A stretch of 64,000 bases of DNA from the NCBI GenBank assembly GCA_036924285.1, contig JAYKYS010000014.1, forward strand, positions 6,014,001-6,078,000. Reading direction: 5' to 3'. This DNA comes from Asterella californica (taxonomy: Eukaryota > Streptophyta > Marchantiopsida > Marchantiales > Aytoniaceae). Shown here one piece after another: positions 10,831 through 21,639 of the stretch. Position 1 is the first letter of the stretch. Each line of letters starts with the position of its first letter. The position numbers were made by a program, and so were the translations under genes. A model generated the notes under the pieces. It saw only the letters and a program-made list of their open reading frames with translations, was not told the DNA's origin and searched no databases.

Positions 10831-11147
10831 CCCTCTTTCATTAGAGCATCACTTCTTTGATACCTAGTAAATCTCTAATATGTATAAACCTTAGCTTTGG
10901 TAAGGCTTTGGTAAAAATATCAGCTAACTGATCTTCTAATGGACAATATTCCAGCTTGACTATCTTAGCTTCAATTTTCTCTCTTATATGATGTAACCTT
11001 GTCTCCAAACCTTTTGTTCTTTCTCGGATAACCCTATTGTTAGTCAAGAACATTACACTCTGATTATCCACATGTAATACTGTAGGTCCAGATATCTTTT
11101 CTCCCATCTCCAGCAATAAATTTTTTAACCATATCAACGTTATAGAA
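10831..11147 (-). pseudogene. Copia RNase H C-terminal fragment
   Basis: The minus-strand frame 11137-10841 (98 codons) matches the last quarter of the copia polyprotein at 44022-44315 and ends in the same GIKEVML/GMKEVML terminus. The ATG at 11137 is internal to the family protein. Copia homology starts at 11147, within a few bases of where the plus-strand fragment (2983-4116) stops, so both were once one element. To its right host-like sequence resumes. Confidence 0.9.
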
Positions 11148-11667
11148 CTTGTTCAGCTTAAATACCTTGAAGAGCTCTACCATGATCATGACCAGTTGCA
11201 GCTACCATGACTTCAGACCTATAAACATCATCGACGTAAAGTAGAGTTAGAGCACGTACGTCAAGCATTATAATATATTTGAACCATAAGAACTCTCCAC
11301 TACGAGCTTGCGATCGAGGACCTTGCGGGTCTTCTTGAGCGAAGTGGTGGATATGCATCAGCAGTCTCACGAACTTGGCATGGGTCCATGATTGGTTCAA
11401 AATGCAACCACTGTATTATACTGACGTGTTCAAAGTTCAGCTAGAAATAGAAATATAAATATAGAAATTATAGATTCAGAATATGCAAACTTCTTTATAT
11501 TACATATTCCAGTAAGAGTCTTCCGTTTCTCTTTCACGAGGTAGTGATCTCTCGTGCATTTTTCCGAGCATTACTCTATTCGAAGGTTCTTATTTCGAAG
11601 CTTGATATGCATATGAGATCGAACTAGAGCAATGAGGACGCCGTAAAAGTGAATGGGATCGAGCTCC

Positions 11668-11909
11668 TGTTAAAGATAATGTTTAGTAATATTAACCTCA
11701 GTCACATCTAAGTTCAGTCACCTCTATAGTCACATCTATAGTCACCTCTACAGTCAGATCTCTAAGACTAATAGCGGACTAGTGAGTGACCTCTTGTCCA
11801 TAGGTTAGAGTATATAACAACCCCCTCTTGGGAGATGATGAGTCGACTGATCTCTTTACTGATATATCTTATACTAGAGAGAGTATTCACTTTGTTTGGT
11901 TCTCTAACA
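11668..11909 (+). mobile_element. Solo LTR (242 bp), present in only one arm
   Basis: It begins TGTTAAAGATAATG and ends CTCTAACA, with flanks GCTCC and GCTCA (a 5-bp duplication with one mismatch). The partner arm near 49925 lacks it, which gives the empty site. A TATA-like GAGTATATAACA lies near 11811. A 12-bp unit of AGTCACCTCTAT type repeats about four times at 11716-11763. Confidence 0.75.
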
Positions 11910-12737
11910 GCTCAAACACAACAAATTTAAATTTACTCAACTGCATATCATATATTAGCTAATCAGATTCTTACTACAAATAGCCTGAGTGTTTTTTATC
12001 AAATTGTTTATATATCTCTAACATCTTCTTGTATTTTATTCGAAAACATGATTGAGTCTGTGTATGAAATTTCAAAATCAGAATCTTCAAGATATATTTG
12101 TCAGCTCGACACTAGAGATCCAATTTCCATACGAACGTTTGCAAAGGATCCACAATATTAAAGGCCGACAGTCCTCAAGCATTTATGTATGCCGAGTAAA
12201 ATAAAACTTGAATGCTTGATGGATTTGTTTCCCGTTTAGTCCGGGAAGTAGGTAACCAAAACACATTAACTGAAAGAAAAAGTTAAAAAGGACTGAAACG
12301 CCCATACTGAATGCAAATAAATTAAATTAAATTAAAACTGAAAAAAGTAACTTATTAAACAGCAGAGAACGTTAACGACAAGGAAGTTTACCGATGAAGA
12401 AATGCATTTAACTTTGTGTGAAACCAGCGCGACCGTAGATATCGTTCCCGAAAAGAGGCCGACAAGAGGAGAGATTTCTGAAGCTGACTCACACTAGAAA
12501 GTGTGGTAAGGGGTCTTTACATAAGTCTGGTCCAGAGGTCATTTGAGTTTGAATATCTGTTGAGTGACTCAGGTCTATCTTTACTTTACAAGAGTCCTCC
12601 GAGGACCAAACCTGGTATGGATGTTACAAACAGAGGTGGCAGTGCAACCAATCCTAGGTGGATACCAGGTAGATGACTCACATGGTCGACAATAAAGACG
12701 GTCTCGAGATCTAGATGTGCGCATAGAAATTGCCAGC

Positions 12738-12808
12738 AATGTGACATCAATCATAATGAATGCATCATTTTTATGCATATAACAAACTACTCATGGTCTA
12801 GCATCTAG
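12738..12808 (+). other. 71-bp micro-inversion relative to 49238-49308
   Basis: The arms are inverted with respect to each other, yet this segment (AATGTGACATCAATCATAAT to TAGCATCTAG) has the same orientation in both. The flanking GTCTCGAGAT and CCCGAGCTTATGTAAAGA remain inverted. One arm therefore underwent a local inversion, possibly promoted by CTAGATG/CATCTAG repeats at its edge. Confidence 0.75.
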
Positions 12809-13882
12809 CCAGGTATCAGGGATGGTCCTCTTTGCCCGAGCTTATGTAAAGATCCCTAGGGTTTCTTCAGATCTCTGATCTGCCATCCGAGAGAGGCTTG
12901 TGGATGTGATACAAAGGAAGAACAAGTCATCATGTGATCAGACTCTCTACTATTACAAATATAAAATCTCTCGACCGAGCACGTGGTAACGTGTGTCCTA
13001 AGCAGTACAAGTCGTCATCGCGTACCATCCACAGGTACTTCCCCGGTTACCCTGCAGCTAGCTGAATTTTTTACTTGTCGAGCTACGGAGTAATTTGGTA
13101 TCGATGTTGTTCCACCAGATGGCGGCTAGGAAAGAGAGAACGTGACGAGCATTTGGAGCCCTATAGCTAGCGCTAGATCTAGCTAGGCCAGAAGTCATTC
13201 CGTGCTCAGTTCCTCCGACATGGATCTGTAAGCTCATGCTACGTACAGTCAACCTCACTCCCTAATTGTTCTCTGTCTAATGGTTATATTCTCTAATGTT
13301 TAGAAAAACTGTACTCCTTCAAAAGATTATGCTAAATACTGAGATAGGGATTTTCTTGTTAACCTTTTTCTCTCTTAATAGAGCGACACGTGTCAGATAA
13401 TGGGATATGACACAGATTTATTCACTATTTTCAATATAATAGTTTCTAATAAACATAAAATCTCCAGTGGAGAAGTTTCTTGAGAAAATTTGATAAACTA
13501 TTCTTTTCTAATAATGCCATATATTCCTTAATCAACTGTTATTGATTCTGCTACTCCCGAGCACTAACGATTAGAGAGTGCCGACTGTACAGTACAAGCC
13601 ATGCATCAGGTTTGAGCAGCTTAAAGCTTAGACAAGCTTAAGTCAGCGTTGGCCCTACCATGCACTCTCATGTCACGATCAACCACGATAGGTCTAGCTT
13701 TGTTCAGTGCTCTGCGAAGCCTCCCCAGAAAGCCCCCAACTTGGAAGTTACAATTCCATTCATGATCAGTCAGTATGTAGTAGCATGCCGCAGTTTCCAA
13801 CTCGAGTTGAATTATAATATACTTAATAAGTAGACTGTGAATGAGAGTCGGAATTCTACGCTTGCAGTTGTCATTGACTTGT

Positions 13883-14146
13883 GAACCATCGGCTAGAGTA
13901 CGGTGCCATAGATGGTTCAAGAATATACATCCGTATCCTCTCCTTCAGCAACTCAGTAACCTTCGGTAGTAAGGCACGAGGGACAAGAATCGGCTTCAAG
14001 TCCCAAGGTACGTGAGGAATAGTGAAGATAACCATCGGAGCTATCACACTAAGGTCCACACAACCAATCTCCTCGGCTGAGAACGAAAATGCCTTATCAT
14101 GACTAACTATCATCTGCTCAAAAGCTAGTTTCTCCACTTCAGTCAA
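13883..14146 (-). pseudogene. Start of gypsy reverse transcriptase, truncated
   Basis: The peptide includes KPILVPRALLPKVTELLKER and ILEPSMAPYSSRWF, the N-terminal RT region of Ty3/gypsy elements, which is normally followed by the KKNGKLR segment. The frame runs out at 13883 where host sequence begins. None of the catalytic aspartates are present. Confidence 0.82.
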
Positions 14147-14256
14147 GAAGTCACCTCCTCCTATCTGAAGTTGCTCAAGTGTCTCTCGAGTAACTTGTGT
14201 CTTACATGTGTAGGATTTCTAAGCACAGGTTCAGCAGCCGTTAACTCCATCTGCTG

Positions 14257-14783
14257 CTAAGAATCAACAGGTAATTGGATCGCCACAGGCTTCACCTTCC
14301 TCGCTACAGCTTTATACTTGGCGTGTACTTCCGCTTCCTGATGTAAGCCACACCAACAGACTGCATCCTTCCATCCATTCTCCAGTCTCGGATGAGGATG
14401 ATATCGCAAGTACGAGATAATCTCCTCATAGACTTCACGAGAATGGATGGGGATCACCACCCTACCTCCCATCCGCTCCATCAACCTATCTACATCTCTA
14501 GCCGACGAACAAAAGACTGTACACTTGCAAACTCCTCATAAACACCAGAAATCGTCTCTTCTTCTTTCAGAACTCCTGTACATCGCAAATCTGCTGCATA
14601 TTTCTCCATCTGCCTTCTACCTTTCTCAATCAGATCCTCTACCCGCGTAAACTCACTCCAATCATCAGAACTGAAAGTCATCAAACTAGATCTCCAACTA
14701 TGTACAGTGTAACTACTCTCTGAGTCTTGAGCAGCCTCATCACCAGCCTCCTGTGATCCCTCAAGCTGCTCAAGCGGGATCAT
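14257..14783 (-). pseudogene. Gypsy protease-RT linker region
   Basis: Two frames (14783-14490 and 14484-14257) lie between the protease and RT fragments in the same orientation. They carry no motif I recognise (a charged region with LIEKGRRQMEKYAADLRC, then HSREVYEEIISYLRYHP). They are assigned by position only. Confidence 0.55.
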
Positions 14784-14914
14784 AGTAGCAATAGATCCTT
14801 CAACCTTGCTATCTCGTCATACAAGAGTGGTTTCAGAAAACCCTTACTCCTACAGATAGGAGAATCTCTCAAAGTCTGCCGGTTTCGTTCGTGGTTTGTA
14901 CGAACGGTCAAAAA

Positions 14915-15720
14915 CTACACAGAACGTCTATCATCTGGACTACGGATCCTAGCATAATGAGATCCGTCATCCATCACCTTGGTCTCCATTCTAACCGCAG
15001 TGATATAAGGCTGACCAAGAATCACAGGATATGAAGCAGAAGATTGCACGAAGAAGTGCTGATCTACATCCACATAACCTATCTTCACCTTCACGTTTGG
15101 ACAAGTGCCGTATAGCTCACCTTTCTGATTATTTGCAGCATGTAACACCAACCATGGTTCAACTCGATAGGCCACTGACCTCTCTCATACACCTCATGTG
15201 ACATGATGTTGATCTCAGACCCGTGATCAACCAAAGCAGCAACACGTTCAAGTAAACTCCCAAGGCGAACTCGTGTAGCAATTGTAGCACGAGCCCAATG
15301 TCTTTTTCTGAAGTCACTATCACTAGCTGGACTCTCCTCGCCAGCTTCCTCATCGTCGAACTCAATAGTGTTGATACCAGCAACTAACGCTTCTTGCTGG
15401 TAGCCCTGGTCATCAGCTTCCTGAAAATGCACCTTCCCAAACTCTGCATCATTCACAGAAGCTCCTACCACATCTATCATTTGACTTTCTACTTGTTCAG
15501 ACATCACCTGTCTCTTGCGCTTGATGATGTCGATGATCAGTTCGTGAAACTCTCTCCTTGCAATACCAAGAACTTCCCGGAGAGAAAACTCGATTCTTGC
15601 ATCCAGTATCCTCTGCTCCAATATGCTCTTCAGATCAGTAGAAGTTTCAATATCAGCCGCCAACTTGTAAGCCGGTCCCTTCTCCTTCTCTTGGACAGTA
15701 AACCTCCTTCCAGCCACCAT
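14915..15720 (-). pseudogene. Gypsy gag-linker and aspartic protease, frameshifted
   Basis: Frame 15720-15091 carries the linker motif SLREVLGIARREFHELIIDI and then a protease-like ALVDHGSEINIMS, where the usual D-S/T-G is changed to D-H-G. Frame 15175-14915 continues with the second half, ending around YPVILGQPYI, the typical C-terminal LG-x-P signature. The frameshift lies between them near 15100-15170. The altered catalytic triplet and the break both indicate loss of function. Confidence 0.78.
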
Positions 15721-15915
15721 TGGCTCTTGCTGAGACCTCTACACGTCCTCCATCGGACCTGGTGCAGGTGGAGGAGCTTGAGAAGTAGAGGGGATGTCCT
15801 TTGGAGGAGCTGCTCGCCTCCTGGTGACCCTTGGTCTATCTCTAGTCTCCTCAGGAACTCCAGTATCAAGTTCAGAGGTTTCTCGTCGTCTCTTTTCCTC
15901 CACAGAAGCATCTTA

Positions 15916-17391
15916 TCAGTGAACGTGTCTATCTACATCCAAGAATGCTCTGATAGAAGCAGCATCTACAGGATCTCTCCACCCTGTGACCTTACGAATA
16001 GACACGGCTCCCCTCTTCAATATCTCAGAAGGAACTAGAGCCACATTCTTCTCAGTAATCCTATCTAGCAATGTAGGACTAGAAGAGACTTCAATATGCC
16101 CAGCATATACATCAGAATTTACCAGCGGTGCCATCAACGCAGTTGTGGTTCTAGTCGTAGCAATCTGAGGTAGATTCTTCATGCCTCTTCGTCCAAACTG
16201 CGTGTTCAACGGCTCTCCAGTAGAAGAAAGGTGCAGTCTACCGTTATGATAGCGAACCACATCATCTCGCAAAGCAACTGTGAGCTCTTGACAGTCTCCT
16301 CAGAAATGATCAGGACTATCACACATATACATCTACGAACAGGAGCACCTCCTGGATGTGCAGCAGCAGGCACCGGTGGCTGCTCTCTCTGCAATCCAGC
16401 TAGCTCTACCTTCAACTCTCTCATCTGTCGAATAAGATCTTCAATCTGATTCTGCTGACCATGATTCTCCGTAGGTCTCTGAACAGGTGCCCTTTGTGCA
16501 TGAGCTGGTACAACTGACATCAAAGGAACTGCAACCGAGACAACATGTCTAGGAGTAGGAGCCAAAGGCTGCTGTACTTGGGGAGCAGCATAAGGTTGAG
16601 TGACCACTTCTGCAAGCGGACGTCCTCCCACAGCCACTCTTCCCCTCCTCTGCCTCGTCAGTACAGCCACAACATCCTCAACTCTTACCCAATCCATAGT
16701 AACACCTCCTTCAGTTGATCGATCTGCTAACATGAAGCATAATCTATCTGCCGTAACATCATCGATAGCTTGCAAGAAAAGCTCTGTTCTCCTAGCATCT
16801 AAGGTTATGCGCTCAAGAGTTGAAAGTTGTCGGTATCTCCGATCAAACTCTCTCAGTAACTCATCCAGGCTCATCATACGACCAGGTTGCTGCTCAACCC
16901 AGTCCAGAAACGTCCTCCTAGTAACTCTCTCTAAATCTTCTTCAAGAAACTCCTCTCGAAGAGATCGCTCAAAACTCATCCAGATTCCAAGGTTTCTTCT
17001 CTGTACATCCTTAACTTGGTCCCGCAACTCAAGAATGATAGCTAACTCAAAACTTGCTATCATCTCAGCATCCGTAACTCTAACCAGCTCCATCTCTCCT
17101 CTATACTCACGCAGATATCTAGAAAGATCTCTACCCTCAAACCTTTCACATCTGTTCATAATAGCTTGCAAAGCCTTGGTGGATTTTAACTCACCCCCTC
17201 CAATGTTGTTGGACCAGGGCCGCAAGCGTCTTCAGAATCTCAGCCGTATCCAGACCAGATGCAGATGTCGCTGTAGCCGCTGGTGCTACAGAAGGAGCTG
17301 TAGTAGACGTAGATGCAGCAGCCGTAAAAGTAGCAGTAGCAGCGCTCTTGCGATCCATCTCCTCTCCTTGTAGTAAACTCAAACTCCTCAA
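15916..17391 (-). pseudogene. Gypsy Gag with zinc knuckle, frameshifted
   Basis: The likely start is the ATG near 17359 (MDRKSAATATF), followed by an Ala/Thr/Ser-rich leader. After a frameshift near 17200 the Gag core runs from 17225 to about 16350 (SRYLREYRGEMEL, WVEQQPGRMMSLDELLREF). It is followed by a Pro-rich segment and a coiled region (IEDLIRQMRELKVELAGLQ). The zinc knuckle falls at another frame change near 16310, and a C-terminal part follows at 16272-15916. It is homologous throughout to the gag of the element at 4446-10734. Confidence 0.82.
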
Positions 17392-17771
17392 TCAATCACC
17401 CCAAGAGCTCTCAGTGGAAGCACTAGATGTCGAGTTGAGAGTTTTCCTGGGAAGACGAGAACCTTCTGGCTATGATTTAACCGTGAAGGCTGTGTTGTGC
17501 TTACTCAGAGAAGCGTTGGGCTTCTGGTTGCGGTGGATTACTCAAGGGATAGGCCTTTCAAGTTACAAAGGAACACTATGACCACTCATACAGGTCTGTA
17601 TGAACCTCTAGTTCACTCAGAAGACAAAGTTCAGGTCTAACTGATAGTAATAGGATCATGCGGTGAACTTTAACACTGAAAAAGAGAAAAACTATGATGG
17701 TTCAGACTCCTAATTTTCTCCTACATGTAAAAGAGGCCCCTCTGAGCATACACACGAAGTTTCAGCTTGAG

Positions 17772-17788
17772 ATCAAATTCTGACACCA
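17772..17788 (-). other. Primer-binding-site-like TGGTGTCAGAATTTGAT
   Basis: On the minus strand the sequence reads TGGTGTCAGAATTTGAT, resembling primer sites of plant LTR elements. It lies upstream of the gag start. The LTR would end just to its right, near 17798. Confidence 0.5.
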
Positions 17789-17797
17789 AGATATGGA

Positions 17798-18910
17798 TAG
17801 AAAAGTTCTGATCAAAGATATTGCGGCAATTTCTGGTACTCAGACAGCTATTCTGACCTATAACAGAAAATTGGCTTGATCACTTTCAAAGATTCTTATA
17901 AGATATGGAGTCTACAGGATGCTGAGCATTCCTGTGAAGTTGGGACTCCTGATTGTACACAGAACTCCAGATCTCGTTCTCTGAAGTTGCTGCTCTAGAT
18001 TGAGAGCTTTTCAGACCCCCTCTACTTCAGCGGCCGCCCTGAATTACTCACTCACTCAAATGACTTAAAAATTTTTGGATAATCGTAGCCCCGCTGATAT
18101 TGAACGCAACCACGAAGGTTTGAAGCAATTTCCTCAATTGTGCTGCAATTTACACTGAAAACCCCAAATCCAACAAAAGTGATGCAGTTTTGGCACAATC
18201 CGAACTTCAATTGGGCATAACTCCTTGTTTATTGATCCAAATCGATCAAGAATTTCACTGACAGTGCTTGGCTCGACGAGCTCTACCTCCCTGTACTCTC
18301 AGATTTCGAAGAAGTCTCACCAAATGCTCGAACTCTCCTTTAGACCTCTGTTTCTAAATTTAGAGTTTTACAAAAGACAAAAACTGACCAATGGGAGTTC
18401 ATAGCTCCACTTGGTTGTCCTCTAGTACCCTAATCCACATGGTAACTTAACTTCACTCATAAGCTACCACGTTAGCTCCCCTAAAATGCCAACGTAAAGC
18501 TTAAACTACCTAAAATGACACGCAGCCCTGAAAGTAAACTTAAACAAGCTAAAAAGCGTGCATGGGCAACACGTAAGTACAACCCATGAACTTAAACCCT
18601 ATCAACATGGTAAATCTAAGTTATGTACATTGAACATCATAGACAAGTAAGAAGTCACTTGCACAAGCGCACAAATGATTTGAACAAGATAACTAGCATA
18701 CTATCAGTCTACTAGGACTTAAAACGTATAACACAACGGTGTTAATATATGCATGAAGGACTAGGAGTAGCATCAAGCTAACTTCTATCGCTATTGACTC
18801 TCAAGTGTCGGAGTGGAAGCGTAACCCGTAGCCGTCAATGTCCACAGCATCTAGAATCGACTTCTCTGACGTCTTAACTTCACTCAGAGAGATTAACTCC
18901 TAGCAGAGAG
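17798..18910 (-). other. Probable 5' LTR and flank of decayed gypsy; no gene
   Basis: No coding frame of note. The stretch 18230-18300 (ataactccttg, GACGAGCTCTACC) loosely resembles the LTR repeats of the gag-only element, consistent with related LTRs. No partner LTR survives, so the boundaries are not fixed. Confidence 0.4.
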
Positions 18911-18986
18911 GTGAATCATTCACTATGTGAAATGATTCACATCACGACAACGTTATCACTACCAAGTGGACAGCGAGATCGAACTC

Positions 18987-20251
18987 CTACTTCTCCAAGT
19001 CTGATCCGATCGATGGTCTTGGGACTTGGGAAGATGCAGTTGCAGGTGGCGGAATTGAGGAAAGACCGTAAAGCGTCTTCACTCCCTCTATCTGCCGATC
19101 CAAGTAACAGAACATGCTCTCCTTGCACTCCACCAACATCGCTCTGGACTCGTCGTCCCACTCCCTAGCTAAGGTAAGAATCTTCCTACCCGCGGTGAAG
19201 TTGAACTTCTTCCGAAGCGCTTCCATCGTCTGATCTAGCAACCCTTGCGCACGAGCTTCTGCTGCTTCTCGTTGCGTCTTCTCGGCTGCAGTCTGCGCTT
19301 CTGCGGCTTCCCGCAGTGTCTTCCATGTTGTCTTCTTCTCTGCGAGGGTGGTAATGTTACCTCTGACCCGCAGAACTTCCTGGTCACGTTGCTGTAAACG
19401 CGCTTGCAACTCTTGGTTGCTCTTCCTCAACTGCGCTAACTCCTTGGCAGAAGCGACTGCTTCCGTCTTGTACTTCGCTGCGAGCTTCTCCGTGGTGCGG
19501 AGGTTGGCTTCCAGCGCTTCTACCTTCTTATGACCTTGTTCCTGCCGCATCAAGGTGCACAGACCGAATCCAGGCTGTAGTGGCTTCTCTTGAGCCATCG
19601 CTCTCTTCTCCACCAACTCAATAGCTGGCTGGATCTCCGAGTGGAAGAAGACACTGAACTCCTCCAGTCTTCTTCCCGCGGAAGACAGACTCATCCCCAT
19701 GATCCGGACGGAGGTGTCTTCCTTGTCTTCCAGAGGCAAGGATGCCTCTTCTGCTACTGTGACCTTATGCTTCTGCGCACGAGAAGAAGCTACTCTTCTC
19801 ATCTTCCGGGGTGGAAGATCCGTCCCCATGGCAGAAGCGGTCCTCTTTACTGCGCTTACTCGCATCGTAGTAGGAGTATCCATCCAACCTTGGTCTTCTG
19901 GAGTCTTTGGAAGACTCACTGGTGTTGCAGAAGCGGTCTTCTGTGCAGCTCGGGTACTCAGGGCTCCTCCTGAGAGTCGGACTCCGATCTAGAGTGAATG
20001 ATCGAGAAGGAGGTGGTCTTCCTAGGTACACTCCTAGGACCCATCTTCCTTTGTGATGTCGTGTTTTTGACCCACTGGAGTCATCTTCCCTCACCAGAAG
20101 CGTCTTCTGATGAGTATCTGGCCTCATCTGCGACATCAGAGTGGGAGGAGGAGTCATTGCTGCTGCTCGGTCGTCTTCTCCCGAGGTCTCTTCCTTCACA
20201 TCATGCTGTCATGTTGGTCCATATCTCGCCAACTGATCTTCCGTTAGGTCC
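18987..20251 (-). pseudogene. Coiled-coil/gag-like element protein, 3' part
   Basis: The longest frame (19919-18987, 310 codons) has a basic NLS-like stretch (LPPRKMRRVASSRAQKHK) and then a long heptad-rich coiled coil (LRKSNQELQARLQQRDQEVL and an AEAQTAAEKTQREAAEARAQ segment). It ends in a Ser/Pro tail. Upstream, frames 20199-19765 are charged and low-complexity. The 5' part of the gene is at 27881-28567, because a gypsy element inserted at 20252. The reading frame in the last codons before the insertion continues directly in the first codons after it once one GTCC copy is discounted. I do not recognise a catalytic domain. It resembles plant mobile-domain or gag-like proteins of large retroelements by layout only. 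Confidence 0.55.
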
Positions 20252-21048
20252 TGTCACACCACAAGTATCCCATTATTTGTGTGTATGCTTATATACATTT
20301 CATTAGGTATGACTATCTTAAAGGTTACTCTAGTTTGAAGATCTAAATTTAGAGTGATCAAAAGTAGTCATAACTAGCTGAGATAGTTATAACTAAGTTG
20401 AAGAAACTATTAGAGGTTCCACTATGGCACTATAGGACAAGTGCGGAGCTCTAAATATGCTTTCCAAAAGTATGTGACTTTGTTGACCATCGCTGATTGG
20501 ATGCATGATGAAAAGTCATGCACAAAGATCTAAAGATGCTCCTCAAAAGACGTATTAGTGTGTTGTCGTCTTTCGACTGGATAGCGTGGAAAGTTAACAC
20601 TTTACAAAAGCTAAAGTAGGAGAATCTCTTACTTTAGTAAAGTAGAACAAGTAATGTGTGTGCTATTCTTAAGTTTTAGTAGCCTTTAGAAGTTTTACTA
20701 TTTTGGATTGCGCACTTACCATGAGGTAACGTAACTTAGTGAAAGTTATCACGGTAAGAAGTTGTAGAGTATATAAGGAGGAGTTGAGAAGGTGGAAGAC
20801 TCTCATTTTCATGTCTATAAGTAAAGTGAGCATTGGAGACCTTGGGAGTCCTTGAGTACTATGTGATGCAATGTGGAGGGCGGGGTTAGAACTTGTTTGC
20901 AGGAACGCTATTAGAGGGACCGATGTGACCATACGGGTCAGAGTGTTGAGTGAAGTGAGCATGGGTATGATAGAATCTTTGTAATTAAGGTGCACTAGTA
21001 ATCCTAGTCATCTGAGGTACCCCTGGGTGAGAGACAGGCCGGCTTACA
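20252..21048 (+). repeat. 5' LTR of gypsy element
   Basis: 797 bp, essentially identical to 27080-27876. It contains a TATA box at 20770-20777. The 108-codon antisense frame inside (20995-20669) occurs in both LTRs simply because they are copies. Confidence 0.95.
20770..20777 (+). promoter_or_regulatory. TATA box of gypsy LTR
   Basis: TATATAAG within GTAGAGTATATAAGGAGG, 519 bp into the LTR, in the position expected for the U3 promoter. The same site recurs at 27598-27605. Confidence 0.7.
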
Positions 21049-21052
21049 TTTT

Positions 21053-21070
21053 TGGTTCCGTTGCCGGGAC
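21053..21070 (+). other. Primer-binding site of gypsy element
   Basis: TGGTTCCGTTGCCGGGAC lies four bases after the LTR. It closely resembles the TGGCGCCGTTGCCGGGGA site of Athila/Tat-lineage elements, attributed to a tRNA-Asp primer. That attribution is from memory of the family. Confidence 0.75.
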
Positions 21071-21639
21071 CTCGATACAAAGATTTGTATTTAGTTGTTA
21101 GTACAGTTCATGTCTGTTTTTGAGCATGAGTTCAGAACCTTTGTACATACACCATGTTATAGAGGGCAAGATAAGCTTTCCAATAAGCTGGATATCTCCG
21201 AGAGATCAATTGTAAGGAGAGAGTTATGTCTTTCGGAAGTTAAGGAGGTTTTTCGGTATCAAATAGTGAGCTCTCGGGAAGGAGTTTACAGTCCTTTTCA
21301 TATTTTCAGTTTTTAGAGTTAGACCTTGAAATCTTCCATGCTGATAGCTTGCAAGATAAGCTATCTAGGCACCCAAATCATGCGTGAATTGGTCGAGTAG
21401 AACTGGAGTTATGGCATTCGAAGTGAAGGGGGGTCAAATCTGTTATATCGCTTGCTGAAGTAAAAGAGTGAAAGAATTTCAGAATTCTTGAGAGGGTTAT
21501 GTTCGATCTCTAAGGCTCAGGGTTGACAAGTTAAGCTTCTACTTAGTAATGTGAGAGATTGCTAAGTGAGAAGATAGTCGAGTGATCAAAATTGTCAAAC
21601 AAGCTATATAGCGAGAGAGATGTATGACGGATCATCGTC

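Larger units (their letters stand above)
11148..13882 (+). repeat. Host block, inverted partner of 48170-50440
   Basis: Read on the minus strand it aligns with 48170-50440 on the plus strand through most of its length, with scattered substitutions and indels. In the partner, this block lies just upstream of a germin-like gene. Here the expected gene should begin rightward of 13882, but a decayed gypsy element replaces it. No coding frame is convincing. Differences between the arms include a solo LTR (11668-11909) and a 71-bp micro-inversion (12738-12808). Confidence 0.8.
13883..17797 (-). mobile_element. Decayed gypsy-type element, 3'-truncated in RT
   Basis: On the minus strand the order is primer site (about 17772-17788), gag, zinc knuckle, gag-protease linker, aspartic protease, protease-RT linker, and the first residues of RT. 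The RT is cut at 13883, where host sequence homologous to 48178 begins abruptly. RNase H, integrase and 3' LTR are absent. Frames are broken at several places. Confidence 0.82.

Noticed and set aside
15394..16038. 214-codon plus-strand frame
   Set aside because: Antisense shadow of the gypsy protease/gag region, with no domain.
16600..17373. 257-codon plus-strand frame
   Set aside because: It is the antisense shadow of the gypsy gag and is rich in Ser/Arg.
20669..20995. 108-codon antisense frame, identical at 27497-27823
   Set aside because: It lies in the two LTRs of one young element and is identical for that reason.
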